From: a virus
Direction: 5' to 3' (one strand)
Virus record (IMG/VR): IMGVR_UViG_3300046170_000297
Span: 1-60,254 of that record
DNA length: 60,254 nucleotides
Both the position numbers and the translations under genes were made by a program. The notes beneath the pieces are model-generated. The model made no database searches, was not told the DNA's origin, and saw only the letters and a list, made by a program, of their open reading frames with translations. The number at the start of each line of letters is the position of its first letter. Position 1 is the stretch's first letter. This document shows positions 25,660 to 33,958 of this stretch, one piece after another.

Positions 25660-25688
25660 TTGACTTTTAAATTATCCCGCCTTAATAA
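25660..25688 (+). promoter_or_regulatory. Sigma70-like promoter of the GP88 gene
   Basis: TTGACT (25660-25665), 17-base spacer, TAATAA (25683-25688), followed by the leader TTAACTAACTAAAAAGGA before ATG 25722. The -35 region TTGACTTTTAA-TTATCCC closely matches that at 17752. Confidence 0.6.
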
Positions 25689-25721
25689 GATTTATTAACT
25701 AACTAAAAAGGAATAAAAAAA

Positions 25722-26426
25722 ATGGCATTATTAAATTACTACAGCCAAACCAAAATGGCTAAGGGTGAAGCGTTTGGATATAAAACAGCTATCTTACATT
25801 TTGCGCCCTATAATATGAGCGGCAAAAATGTTTGTCCAAAAGCAACAAAAGGTCCTGGTGGCTGCATCAAGCCATGTTTAAATACTTCAGGCCGTGGACA
25901 AATGAATTCAGTGCAGCAGGCTCGAATAAATAAAACCAATTATTTTTGGAATAATAAAAATGGTTTTTTGTGGGAACTGTCAAAAGAAATTGAACTTTTA
26001 AAAAAGCGTGCAGCTCGAGACGGTTTTAAATTTGCCGTTCGACTCAATGGAACTAGTGACCTTCCATGGTTTAAATATAAAGTTGATGGCGGGGGCTCTA
26101 TTATGGATCTTCACCCTGATGTCCAATTTTATGATTATACCAAAGTTTTAAATTATTTGGATCATGGTAAAAAAAATTATCATGTCACGTTTAGCGACTC
26201 GGGGACCAACTACCAGGATCAAGTGGCAGCAATGGCAAAATATTATGCTAACGTTGCTGTAGTCTTTAAGGATAAGCTGCCAAAAAAATGGATGAGTCGA
26301 CCCGTTATAGATGGCGATCTTCATGATCTACGTTTTAAGGATCCGTCAGGCGTGATTGTTGGGCTTGTTGCTAAGGGACTCGGTAAAAAAGTCGAGACAA
26401 ATTCATTCATTAAAATTGCAGTTTAG
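25722..26426 (+). CDS. GP88 family protein, 234 aa
   Basis: It matches the phage 'gene product 88' family: GYKTAILHFAPYNMSGKNVC near the N-terminus, three cysteines in C38-x9-C48-x3-C52 (CPKATKGPGGCIKPC), AR followed by KTNYFW, and the conserved VRLNGTSDLPW (about 107-117). The C-terminal half has HVTFSDSGTNYQ and VIDGDLHDLRF. Function in the family is not established. The cysteine cluster could hold a metal or Fe-S centre, by inference. It has its own promoter and is richer in GC than adjacent genes, suggesting recent acquisition. Confidence 0.8.
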   Translation: MALLNYYSQTKMAKGEAFGYKTAILHFAPYNMSGKNVCPKATKGPGGCIKPCLNTSGRGQMNSVQQARINKTNYFWNNKNGFLWELSKEIELLKKRAARDGFKFAVRLNGTSDLPWFKYKVDGGGSIMDLHPDVQFYDYTKVLNYLDHGKKNYHVTFSDSGTNYQDQVAAMAKYYANVAVVFKDKLPKKWMSRPVIDGDLHDLRFKDPSGVIVGLVAKGLGKKVETNSFIKIAV

Positions 26427-26587
26427 AACGGTTCTAAGTTATGGACCTTTTATACGTAATAATATGGTGTTTAAAAAAAGAAATATTAATTTTAATTTTT
26501 ATTATTTTATTTCTTGCATTCTTTTAAACCGTCCTATATTAATGGGATATATAACATAAGTTATATAAAACTAACAAAAGGAAAAAA
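26427..26587 (+). promoter_or_regulatory. Intergenic leader with repeat of the 23285 promoter cassette
   Basis: TATATT-ATGGGATAT (26535-26549) and TATAAAACTAACAAAAGGA (about 26563-26581) repeat the sequence at 23285-23316. The -35 is weak (TTGCAT, 26514-26519). The beginning holds a 7-bp palindrome, TTAGAAC-G-GTTCTAA (26423-26437), across the GP88 stop codon. Confidence 0.5.
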
Positions 26588-26755
26588 ATGAGCACACTTA
26601 ATAAACAAAGTAAGCTAAATATTTTAAACCTAAGTATAGAAAAAAAGGCTTTAAGATATATAAACCTAACTAAACAAATAAAACAATTGAGTGACGTAAA
26701 GGCATTATTAAAAGATGAGATAACACCCGTTTTAAAAAATGTCCTAATCAATTAA
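26588..26755 (+). CDS. Small hypothetical protein, 55 aa
   Basis: It reads MSTLNKQSKLNILNLSIEKK with a helical, lysine-rich composition and ends at TAA 26753-26755. AAAGGA lies before the ATG within the ACTAACA leader. First of four small genes ending at the hairpin at 27305. Unknown function. Confidence 0.5.
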   Translation: MSTLNKQSKLNILNLSIEKKALRYINLTKQIKQLSDVKALLKDEITPVLKNVLIN

Positions 26756-26946
26756 AAAACTTTAAAGGCGTTCCAAAGCCCTCAGTTTTTGATAAAAATG
26801 CAACCGTTGATTTTTATCTAGAATTAATTGAACGTGTATCGAATAGATTTGATACAACGGCATTTAAAAAAGCCGAGCCGAAACTTTACACAAAGTATTT
26901 AAAGCTTTCACCATCAACCGAGTTAAAAGGGAAAATATTATCATAA
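26739..26946 (+). CDS. Small hypothetical protein, about 69 aa, probable frameshift at the start
   Basis: The frame NQLKNFKGVPKPSVFDKNAT to LSPSTELKGKILS is clearly protein-like and stops at 26944-26946, overlapping the next ATG. It lacks a start codon. ATG 26739 (ATGTCC) would serve if one base were missing from the following run. I treat it as a real gene with one indel. Function unknown. Confidence 0.45.
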
Positions 26947-27098
26947 TGGAATTAACATTATATATATTTTTAATCTTAATTAGTTTCATGATCGCTTTTT
27001 TTGGTGTGATTGTACTTTTTACGATTGATCCGTGGACGGGGTTTATCTTGTCCACGGGTGGCATTATCTTATCAATTAGAACAATGGCGAGGGCTTAA
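26946..27098 (+). CDS. Small membrane protein with two hydrophobic segments, 50 aa
   Basis: It reads MELTLYIFLILISFMIAFFG, then VIVLFTIDPWTGFILSTGG, giving two membrane-compatible helices around a short DPW turn, and ends SIRTMARA. Overlaps the preceding stop by one base. Could be an envelope-acting accessory protein. No family recognised. Confidence 0.5.
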   Translation: MELTLYIFLILISFMIAFFGVIVLFTIDPWTGFILSTGGIILSIRTMARA

Positions 27099-27100
27099 CA

Positions 27101-27292
27101 ATGTTATCTTATCGGACATGGTTTATTAGTTGTAAACCCTTAAAGAACGAGGCAAGGGATTGGCAATTAGAACTTGAGAAGGGCAAGACAATTCACACGT
27201 TTACAATCTCTAATAAATTAAAATTATTAGACGTTGAATATTTCGCATATAAAAAGATTGACGAATATATTGACGAGGAAATAAAAAGCTAA
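27101..27292 (+). CDS. Small hypothetical protein, 63 aa
   Basis: It reads MLSYRTWFISCKPLKNEARD, then a helical acidic C-terminus (VEYFAYKKIDEYIDEEIK). Last gene of the island before the hairpin at 27305 and terL. Function unknown. Confidence 0.5.
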   Translation: MLSYRTWFISCKPLKNEARDWQLELEKGKTIHTFTISNKLKLLDVEYFAYKKIDEYIDEEIKS

Positions 27293-27304
27293 TCACTAAC
27301 AACA

Positions 27305-27331
27305 CACGCCCCACGGATCACGTGGGGCGTG
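27305..27331 (+). terminator. 11-bp GC-rich hairpin closing the island
   Basis: CACGCCCCACG (27305-27315), loop GATCA, CGTGGGGCGTG (27321-27331). Very stable but with no T tract, so it may stop exonucleases or act with other factors. It contains the recurrent word CCACGGATCACG. Confidence 0.6.
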
Positions 27332-27512
27332 GTACTTAATAGAGGTACCAAACGACCCCCAAAAAATAACAGAAAAAAATTATATTTTTTTCACGGTAAA
27401 TTTTTTAACTTATTTAACTTTTACCTATAACCTGTATGACAAATAGAAGTAGTATGGCCTTGTAGAATTAGGGGGTAGATTTTAAGGGGACCCAAGGGTA
27501 TAGTAAATTAAG
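27332..27512 (+). promoter_or_regulatory. Leader region of terL
   Basis: About 180 bases without a gene, AT-rich (TTATATTTTTTTCACGG, TTTAACTTTTACCTATAACC) and ending with the G-rich AATTAGGGGGTAG and AAGGGGACCC just before the terL start. It probably holds the late promoter. No -35/-10 pair is clear enough to name. Confidence 0.3.
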
Positions 27513-28999
27513 ATGACAGATACAGAATTATTGACCACCGATCAGTTACGAGAGAGGCTCGAAAAAGTATGGTTGAAACATATAAAATTATGCCAAGACA
27601 ACTTCTTGTATTTTGTAAAGAATGTTTGGCCAGATTTCATTTGCAGAACTGATAGTGATCCAGATAAGTGGGGACACCATCAACACATAGCACACGAGTT
27701 TACAAAGATATCTAAAAATAAAAAAGGAAGGCTCATAGTGAAATATGCCTCCTAGACACACTAAATCAGAATTTGCATCCATATACTTTCCTGCTTGGAT
27801 GATTGGAAAGAATCCTAAAATGAAAATTATGCAGGTATCACACAACGCAGAACTTTCAGGAAGGTTCGGTGCGAAGGTAAGAAACTTAATTGACAGTCCA
27901 GAGTATAAACAGATCTTTGGAGATGTTAGACTAAGAGAAGATAGTAAGGCAAAAGGACGTTGGGAGACCAATCAAGGTGGGGAATACTTTGCAGCGGGTG
28001 TTGGCGGTTCTATCACAGGACGAGGGGCGGACTTACTTATTATCGATGATCCACACACGGAGCAAGACTCACTATCCGATAGTGCAATGGAAAGAACTTT
28101 TGATTGGTACTTGTCTGGTCCTAGACAACGTCTACAACCAGGAGGCTCAATTGTACTTGTAATGACAAGGTGGGCTCAAGATGATTTGACTGGTCGATTA
28201 ATAAAATCAGAAAATGAACCTAAGGCAGACAAGTGGGAGAAAATTTCTTTTCCAGCTTTGCTTGGTGAAGATGACAGATGCACAACCCGTGTGGCCTGAG
28301 TATTGGTCTCTAGATGAATTAGAAAAAGTTAAAGCGTCAATATCAATTAGAAATTGGTCTGCTCAATACATGCAAAACCCCACGTCAGAGGAAGGAGCAA
28401 TTCTTAAAAGAGAATGGTGGCAGCCGTGGGTCGGGGATCTTCCAACTTTAAAACATGTTATTCAATCTTATGATACTGCATTCAGTAAAAAAGAAACTGC
28501 CGATTACTCAGCCATTACTACATGGGGAATATTCACGCCTCACGAATCAGGGCCTGATGCTATTATGTTAATTGATGCCGTTAAAGGTAAATATGATTTT
28601 CCAGAATTAAAAATGGTTGCCCTCGATCAATACAAGTATTGGCAACCAGAGACAATTATTATAGAAGCTAAAGCTAGTGGACAAAGTTTATTACAAGAAT
28701 TAAGACGAATGGGTATACCGGTTATGGATTACACACCAGGAAGAGGCCAGGATAAACACTCACGGGTCAACGCCTGTTCTCCGATATTTGAATCTGGACA
28801 AGTATATTTCCCAAGAGACGAACATTGGGCTCAAGAAGTAATTGAGGAATGTGCTGCGTTTCCTCATGGTGAGCATGACGATTATGTAGACAGCACAACA
28901 CAAGCTATGTTAAGATACCGACAAGGTTCTTTTGTAACTACTTATTCTGACGAGGATGAGATGGAAAGTTATAAAGAACGTAAATACGTATATTATTAA
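27513..28999 (+). CDS. terL: Terminase large subunit, about 495 aa, two indels
   Basis: The DNA-packaging ATPase/nuclease. Three pieces read in order: QDNFLYFVKNVWPDFI; then MPPRHTKSEFAS (deviant Walker A), LLIIDDPH (Walker B) and VLVMTRWAQDDL (coupling motif); then HVIQSYDTAFSKKETADYSA, the RNaseH-like nuclease start, with IIIEAKASGQSLLQEL and HGEHDDYVDSTTQAM. One extra A near 27743 and one indel near 28270-28280 break it. A packaging enzyme cannot be lost in a phage, so these are read as sequence errors. Terminase_6-type, as in P22-like marine phages. Separated from terS by the island. Confidence 0.9.
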
Positions 29000-29013
29000 T
29001 CAAAGGAGACGAC

Positions 29014-29502
29014 ATGTCAAAAAATTAAAAAGAAACTAAAGAAAGCTGCACTTGCTGGAATAGCGATGTATACGGTGCATCTAAAATGTTAGGAGCACAA
29101 AAAACTGCAGCTCCTATTGGAGCACCTCCAGGAGCTAAAACTCCATCATCAACAAAAATTAACGCTAAGAAGAGAGTTGTGGATCTAGGTCCTGAAACAA
29201 AAAACATTGTTGGTAAAACTACAAAAATGACTGTAGATAAAGATGCTCTTCCAAGAGAGATAGAAGAGAAAGCTTCTAAAGTAAAAGCAGTACAAAAGAA
29301 AATTAATAAAGCTGTTGTTAAAAGAAAAGAAGAAGGTATGCTTTCACCAACTATGCCAAAATCTGAAAGTCAGTACAATGCTTTAACAAAAGAAAACTCT
29401 GGTTTAGATATGTTTGGTGGTGCCAAAAAAGGTAAAATGATCAGAGCACGTGGTGGTGGAATGGCAATACAAGGCGGAATGAAACCAACAAAACTTTATT
29501 AA
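29014..29502 (+). CDS. Lysine-rich small virion-block protein, about 160 aa, frameshift near start
   Basis: ATG 29014 follows AAAGGAG and reads MSKK(I/L)KKKLKKAALAGIA after correcting an A-run indel and one more near 29070. From 29086 the frame is clear, KML-GAQKTAAPIGAPPGAKT on to a C-terminal RARGGGMAIQGGMKPTKLY. The Gly-rich RGGGMAI tail recurs in other small proteins of this region. It lies between terL and portal. Function unknown, perhaps a head or packaging accessory. Confidence 0.55.
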
Positions 29503-29508
29503 GTTAAA

Positions 29509-31616
29509 ATGGCTGAAATTGAAAAAGCAATTGAAGAGGAAGTAACAACTCCTGATTCAGAAGAAGTTGATATTGAAGTTGAAGGTGAAGAGCCTGTAAC
29601 AGTTGAGGATGTAGTTTCTGAAACTGAATCTTTTTATAAAAATATTGCAGAAGACATGTCAGATGAGACTCTGCAAAGATTATCTAATCAGTTATTAGAT
29701 GATTATAAAAAAGATAGAGTCTCTAGAAAAGATTGGGAAACTTCTTATACTAATAATTTAGATCTTCTTGGAATCAAGCACACAGAGATGACTAGACCGT
29801 TTAAAGGTTCGGCATCCGTGACTCATCCTCTATTATCAGAAGCAGTTACATCATTTCAAGCACAAGCCTATAAAGAATTACTTCCATCTCAAGGACCAGT
29901 AAGAACTAGAGTCTTAGGTGTTGAGGATAATCAAAAAGTAAATCAAGCACAACGAGTGCAAGATTTTATGAACTACATGATTACCGAAGAGATGGAAGAG
30001 TACACTCCAGAATTTGATCAATTATTATTTTATTTAGCACTTGCAGGATCAGCATTTAAAAAAGTTTATTATGATGAAGTAATGCAAAGAGCTGTATCTA
30101 AATTTATTCCTGCAGAAGATTTAGTGGTTCCATACTACACTACCGATTTAATGGAATGTGAAAGAATTACTCATGTCATTAAAATGGGAGAGAACGAGAT
30201 ACTTAAAAAACAAGCAGCAGGATTCTATAGAGATGTAGAATTAAAACCAACTGCTAGTGGTCCTACAGAAATTGAAAAAAAATATCAAGAGTTAGAAGGA
30301 GTAACACCTTCAACTGACAAACAATATTCATACTCAGTACTTGAGATGCATGTTGATTGTAATTTAGATGAGTTTGAAAACACAATTCAGAAAAAGAAGT
30401 TAAAGTTCCTTACATCATAAGTATTGATGAAGGCTCTGGTGAAGTTTTATCTATCTATCGTAACTACGATATGACAGATGAGACTAAAAAAAGAAAAGAA
30501 TACTTTGTACATTTTAAATTTTTACCAGGATTAGGGTTTTATGGTTTTGGATTAACACACATGATAGGTGGATTATCTAGAACTGCTACACAATCTTTAA
30601 GACAATTACTAGATGCAGGTACATTATCGAACTTACCTGCAGGATTTAAGTCTAGAGGTATAAGAATCAGAGACGATGACCAACCATTTCAGCCAGGAGA
30701 GTTCAGAGATGTGGATGCACCAGGTGGAAATATCAAAGATCAGTTTCAAATTTTACCATTTAAGGAGCCATCAGCTACATTATACCAATTAATGGGCTTT
30801 GTTGTTCAAGCAGGACAGAAGTTTGCAGCCATTACTAACATGGATACAGGTAATGATTTGCAAAATAGAGCTGTTGGTACGACTGTTTCGCTATTAGAGC
30901 GTGGTTCGAGGGTCATGAGCGCAATACACAAGCGATGTTACTACTCAATGAGAAGAGAATTTAGACTTTTATCAAAAGTTTTTGCAACATATCTACCACC
31001 AATCTACCCATATTCAGTATATGGTGCAGATCAAGCAGTAAAACAAACTGATTTCGATGATAGAGTAGATGTTATACCAGTTGCAGACCCAAATATCATG
31101 AGTATGGCACAAAGAGTAACGCTTGCTAACGAAAATTTAAAGATTGCTATGTCAAATCCTATGATGCACAACTTGAGAGAGGCATATCGAAGAGTATATG
31201 AAGCATTAGGAACTCAAGATATAGATCAATTACTAATTCCACAAGAACAACCAGTTCCAAAAGACCCTGCAACAGAAAATATGGAAGCATTAATGCAAAA
31301 ACCTCTTAAAGCATTTCCAACTCAAGATCATGCGTCTCATATCGCTGCTCACGCAGCGTTTATGTCTACAAGAATGGTTCAAATTAATCCTCAAGTGTAT
31401 TCAGCTCTACAAGCACACATATCTGAGCACGTTGCACTGCAAGCAACAGGAGAAATTGGTGCTATGGTGCAAGAGGATCCTACAATTCAACAGATGCTAC
31501 AACAAGATCCAGAAGCAGCTAAACTTAGAACGGATGCAATGGTAGCACAAAGAGTTGCAGAGATAACTACACAACTTGCACAAGGTGAAGCATGGGTCAA
31601 CAGAAAGATCCACTAG
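29509..31616 (+). CDS. Portal protein (P22-like), about 700 aa, one frameshift
   Basis: The dodecameric portal through which DNA enters. The first part (29509-30410) includes TRPFKGSASVTHPLLSEAVT and SAFKKVYYDEVMQRAVSKFI. After a one-base shift near 30400-30410 it continues VPYIISIDEGSGEVLSIYR, PGLGFYGFGLTHMIGGLS, PSATLYQLMGFVVQAGQKF and NRAVGTTVSLLERGS. Size and motifs fit the large P22-type portals of marine podoviruses. The C-terminus is Gln/Ala-rich helical, and the next small frame may be its true end. It follows terL closely. Confidence 0.85.
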
Positions 31617-31828
31617 TTGCATTGAAAGAAAGAGAACTAGATCTTAAAGCTATGGACTTACAAAGAAAAGCTGAACAAGATATGAATGTAAATGAAATTA
31701 GAGAAAACGAAATTGATGAAAGATTAGATATTGAAAAAATGAAACTAGAAAATAACGAAGATCAAGCAGCAGAAAGAATTAGAATTGCTGATGAGAAGTT
31801 AGATATCGCTAGGAAGAAGAAAAAATAA
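31592..31828 (+). CDS. Charged coiled-coil protein, 78 aa, or C-terminal end of portal
   Basis: Almost entirely helical and charged (KERELDLKAMDLQRKAEQDM, then IRIADEKLDIARKKKK). Related portals carry such a tail fused (the DPL..L..RE.D pattern), so a single-base error near 31590-31610 could have split it off. Alternatively it is a separate protein starting at ATG 31592. I favour fusion. Confidence 0.5.
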   Translation: MGQQKDPLVALKERELDLKAMDLQRKAEQDMNVNEIRENEIDERLDIEKMKLENNEDQAAERIRIADEKLDIARKKKK

Positions 31829-32401
31829 TGAAAAGAAAAATTAGAAAATTTAAAGGTGGTAGGTATGGATGCTGGAGGAAAAAAATCTCCAGGTGGAGGA
31901 TCTTTTAAATCACCATCGTCAATGTCTACAGTAACTACGATAATGCCTTTTTCATCTGGTAATCATAGGTGCAACTAAAACTAGTTCTAATATAAATAAC
32001 AACACTAGATACGGTGCAAGAGCAGCTATTAGTCCAAGTACAACTACGAAAATCTAGAAAATTCCTAGTCATGGCCTGCAATCATTCCTTTAAGTGGTAC
32101 TTTATATAAAAAAGCTATTGATAGTAGAGCTATGGGTTATGGTAAAACAAAAAAGAAAACTGTTATGCCACCACCGACAAGTAACGGTGGTAACGATAGA
32201 GGTCAAAATCCAATTACACCAATCGTTGCTAACAAACCTATTGATCCATTATTAATAAAACCAAAAGAAAATTTTTTTAACTTTGTGGCTTACAATGTTG
32301 GAGGATTATCAGGTGGCGTGAAGTATGGTCCACCACCAAAGAGAGGACCAAACCCTCAAGTACCTCCTATCAAAATGAAAAAGGGAGGATATAAAAAATA
32401 A
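31828..32401 (+). CDS. Pro/Gly-rich small virion-block protein, several indels
   Basis: ATG 31828 reads MKRKIRKFKGG. Shifts near 31858, 31962 and 32055 then separate MDAGGKKSPGGGSFKSPSSM, SSNINNNTRYGARAAIS and the long clear part MGYGKTKKKTVMPPPTSNGG to PPPKRGPNPQVPPIKMKKGG, ending at TAA 32399-32401. The GPNPQVPP..M-KKGG C-terminus is a pattern I recall in related phages. Function unknown. Confidence 0.5.
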
Positions 32402-32790
32402 TGTGGTTATCAGCAATTAAACTTGCAGTTTCTGCAGGATCAAAAATTTACGCTAACAAGCAGAAAACAAAAATGGCTATGTCAGAAGCACAGCTTATGC
32501 ATGCTACAAAAATGGCTCAAGGTCAGGAAGCTTACCAAGGCAAACTTCTTGAGGCTAGGCAATCGGACTGGAAAGACGAGGCCGTTTTGATAATTCTCAG
32601 TTTGCCCGTGTTGGTGCTCGCTTGGGCAGTGATATCGGATGACCCAACAGCGATGGACAAAGTAAAATTATTTTTTGATATGTTCTCGCAGCTTCCATCG
32701 TGGTTTACAAATTTATGGATTCTTGTCGTGGCGAGCATTTATGGCATTAAGGGTACACAAATCTTTCGTAATGGTGGAGGTAAAAAATGA
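32401..32790 (+). CDS. Holin-like membrane protein, 129 aa
   Basis: A helical N-terminal half is followed by two clear membrane helices (AVLIILSLPVLVLAWAVIS, about 60-78, and WFTNLWILVVASIYGIKG, about 100-117) and a possible third near the start. This matches a common pelagiphage holin-type family. With the M15 peptidase at 40389 it would make the lysis pair, although they are 7.6 kb apart. Starts on the preceding stop (TAATG). Confidence 0.6.
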   Translation: MWLSAIKLAVSAGSKIYANKQKTKMAMSEAQLMHATKMAQGQEAYQGKLLEARQSDWKDEAVLIILSLPVLVLAWAVISDDPTAMDKVKLFFDMFSQLPSWFTNLWILVVASIYGIKGTQIFRNGGGKK

Positions 32791-32942
32791 ACCTAGAAAG
32801 AGATTTACAAAAACTCAAAAAAGAAAAACAAATGAAAGAATCTGCTATTGCCCAACTTAGAAAAAGAAGTAAAGATTCTGTAGCTAGACCAAGAGCAGAA
32901 AAAAATATTTTATCAACTAATCCAGAGATGCAAAAAATATAA
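32787..32942 (+). CDS. Small basic helical protein, 51 aa
   Basis: It reads MNLERDLQKLKKEKQMKESA and is strongly charged and helical. Starts with ATGA overlap on the holin-like gene and ends by TAATG overlap with the next. Function unknown. Confidence 0.55.
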   Translation: MNLERDLQKLKKEKQMKESAIAQLRKRSKDSVARPRAEKNILSTNPEMQKI

Positions 32943-33100
32943 TGTGGAAGTGGCTTATAAATTTATTTAAACCAAAGGATCAGACTGATTCTCATATTAA
33001 ACAATTTGAGGATGTTGATTATTCAAAACTATCAAAAGGTGATCTTAAAAAATTAAGAGCACAAGGTAAAATAAAAAGTATTTACTTTCCATACAAATAA
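32942..33100 (+). CDS. Small hypothetical protein, 52 aa
   Basis: It reads MWKWLINLFKPKDQTDSHIK, an amphipathic Trp-rich N-terminus that may touch membranes, then a basic C-terminus ending IKSIYFPYK. Coupled to the previous gene by TAATG. Unknown function. Confidence 0.5.
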   Translation: MWKWLINLFKPKDQTDSHIKQFEDVDYSKLSKGDLKKLRAQGKIKSIYFPYK

Positions 33101-33114
33101 TATATAGATTCTTC

Positions 33115-33321
33115 ATGGGTCTTAGAACAGCATTATTACAAGCATTAGAGGATAGATATAATGCACAAATATCTGAAGCTGATGCAACTATTCAAATATA
33201 TTTAGAAAAACCTGTAGCAATTGGAGAACATCCTCAACATTTAGATGAAATAGATAAGCTAATTACAAAAATATCAGAAGCAGAAGAAAAATTACAAATT
33301 TTACAACAATTTAAATTGTAA
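33115..33321 (+). CDS. Small coiled-coil protein, 68 aa
   Basis: It contains the phrase AIGEHPQHLDEIDKLITKI flanked by helices, a pattern I have seen in small proteins beside phage head genes. Ends TAATG with the next gene. Function unknown. Confidence 0.55.
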   Translation: MGLRTALLQALEDRYNAQISEADATIQIYLEKPVAIGEHPQHLDEIDKLITKISEAEEKLQILQQFKL

Positions 33322-33524
33322 TGTTGGACTATCACACCAAAGAACAAATAGTTAACGTAATTAACAAACAGATTAAAGATATAAAAGATCATCTTTGCTA
33401 TGGGGTTGAAACGGAATCTCAGTTGATGTATGCTAGGGGCAGACTCAGCGCTTTAGAAACGCTGCTTCAGGATATTAAAAACCTGCAAAAGGAGGATAAC
33501 GATGGTACAATTGATAAAACCTAA
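33321..33524 (+). CDS. Small helical protein, 67 aa
   Basis: It reads MLDYHTKEQIVNVINKQIKD and continues with ARGRLSALETLLQDIKNLQK, an all-helical pattern. It is coupled by TAATG to the gene before and overlaps the co-chaperonin gene by 23 bases. Unknown function. Confidence 0.55.
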   Translation: MLDYHTKEQIVNVINKQIKDIKDHLCYGVETESQLMYARGRLSALETLLQDIKNLQKEDNDGTIDKT

Positions 33525-33942
33525 ACTTAATGATTTCGGTAACGAAAAAAATAAAGAAGAGGTTAAATCACAGATTCCAACAGATCCCAAAGGCATCAAA
33601 GAATATCTTGAAATCATACCCAACCCAGTAGGATACCGTATGCTTGTTAGACCTTGGTCAGGACAAGCCAAAACAAAAGGCGGTGTTATCTTAGCAGATG
33701 AAACTCAAGACAAAATCCAAATGACAACTGTCGTTGGACTTGTTGTAAAACAGGGTGACCTTTGTTATCAAGATAAAGAAAAATTTCCTAAAGGTGCTTG
33801 GTGTAAAGAAGGAGAATTTGTTATTTATGGCAGATACTCTGGAAGTAGATTTCAAACTAAGTACGGTGAACACCGTATACTCAATGATGACGAGATCATA
33901 GGAACAATAGGTAAGCCAGAAGATATTCTCCATTTATTTTAA
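33502..33942 (+). CDS. GroES-like co-chaperonin (Cpn10 fold), 146 aa
   Basis: The core IPNPVGYRMLVRPWSGQ followed by KTKGGVILADETQDK matches the first strand and mobile loop of Cpn10 proteins. GLVVKQGD, CKEGEFVIYGRYSG and RILNDDEIIGTI complete the barrel. A GGAGG site precedes the ATG. Its place before scaffold and capsid genes suggests it partners with host GroEL to fold the major capsid protein, as gp31 does in T4. That role is inferred. An N-terminal extension of about 35 residues is unlike bacterial GroES. Confidence 0.75.
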   Translation: MVQLIKPKLNDFGNEKNKEEVKSQIPTDPKGIKEYLEIIPNPVGYRMLVRPWSGQAKTKGGVILADETQDKIQMTTVVGLVVKQGDLCYQDKEKFPKGAWCKEGEFVIYGRYSGSRFQTKYGEHRILNDDEIIGTIGKPEDILHLF

Positions 33943-33958
33943 ATAAAGGAGAATAAAC

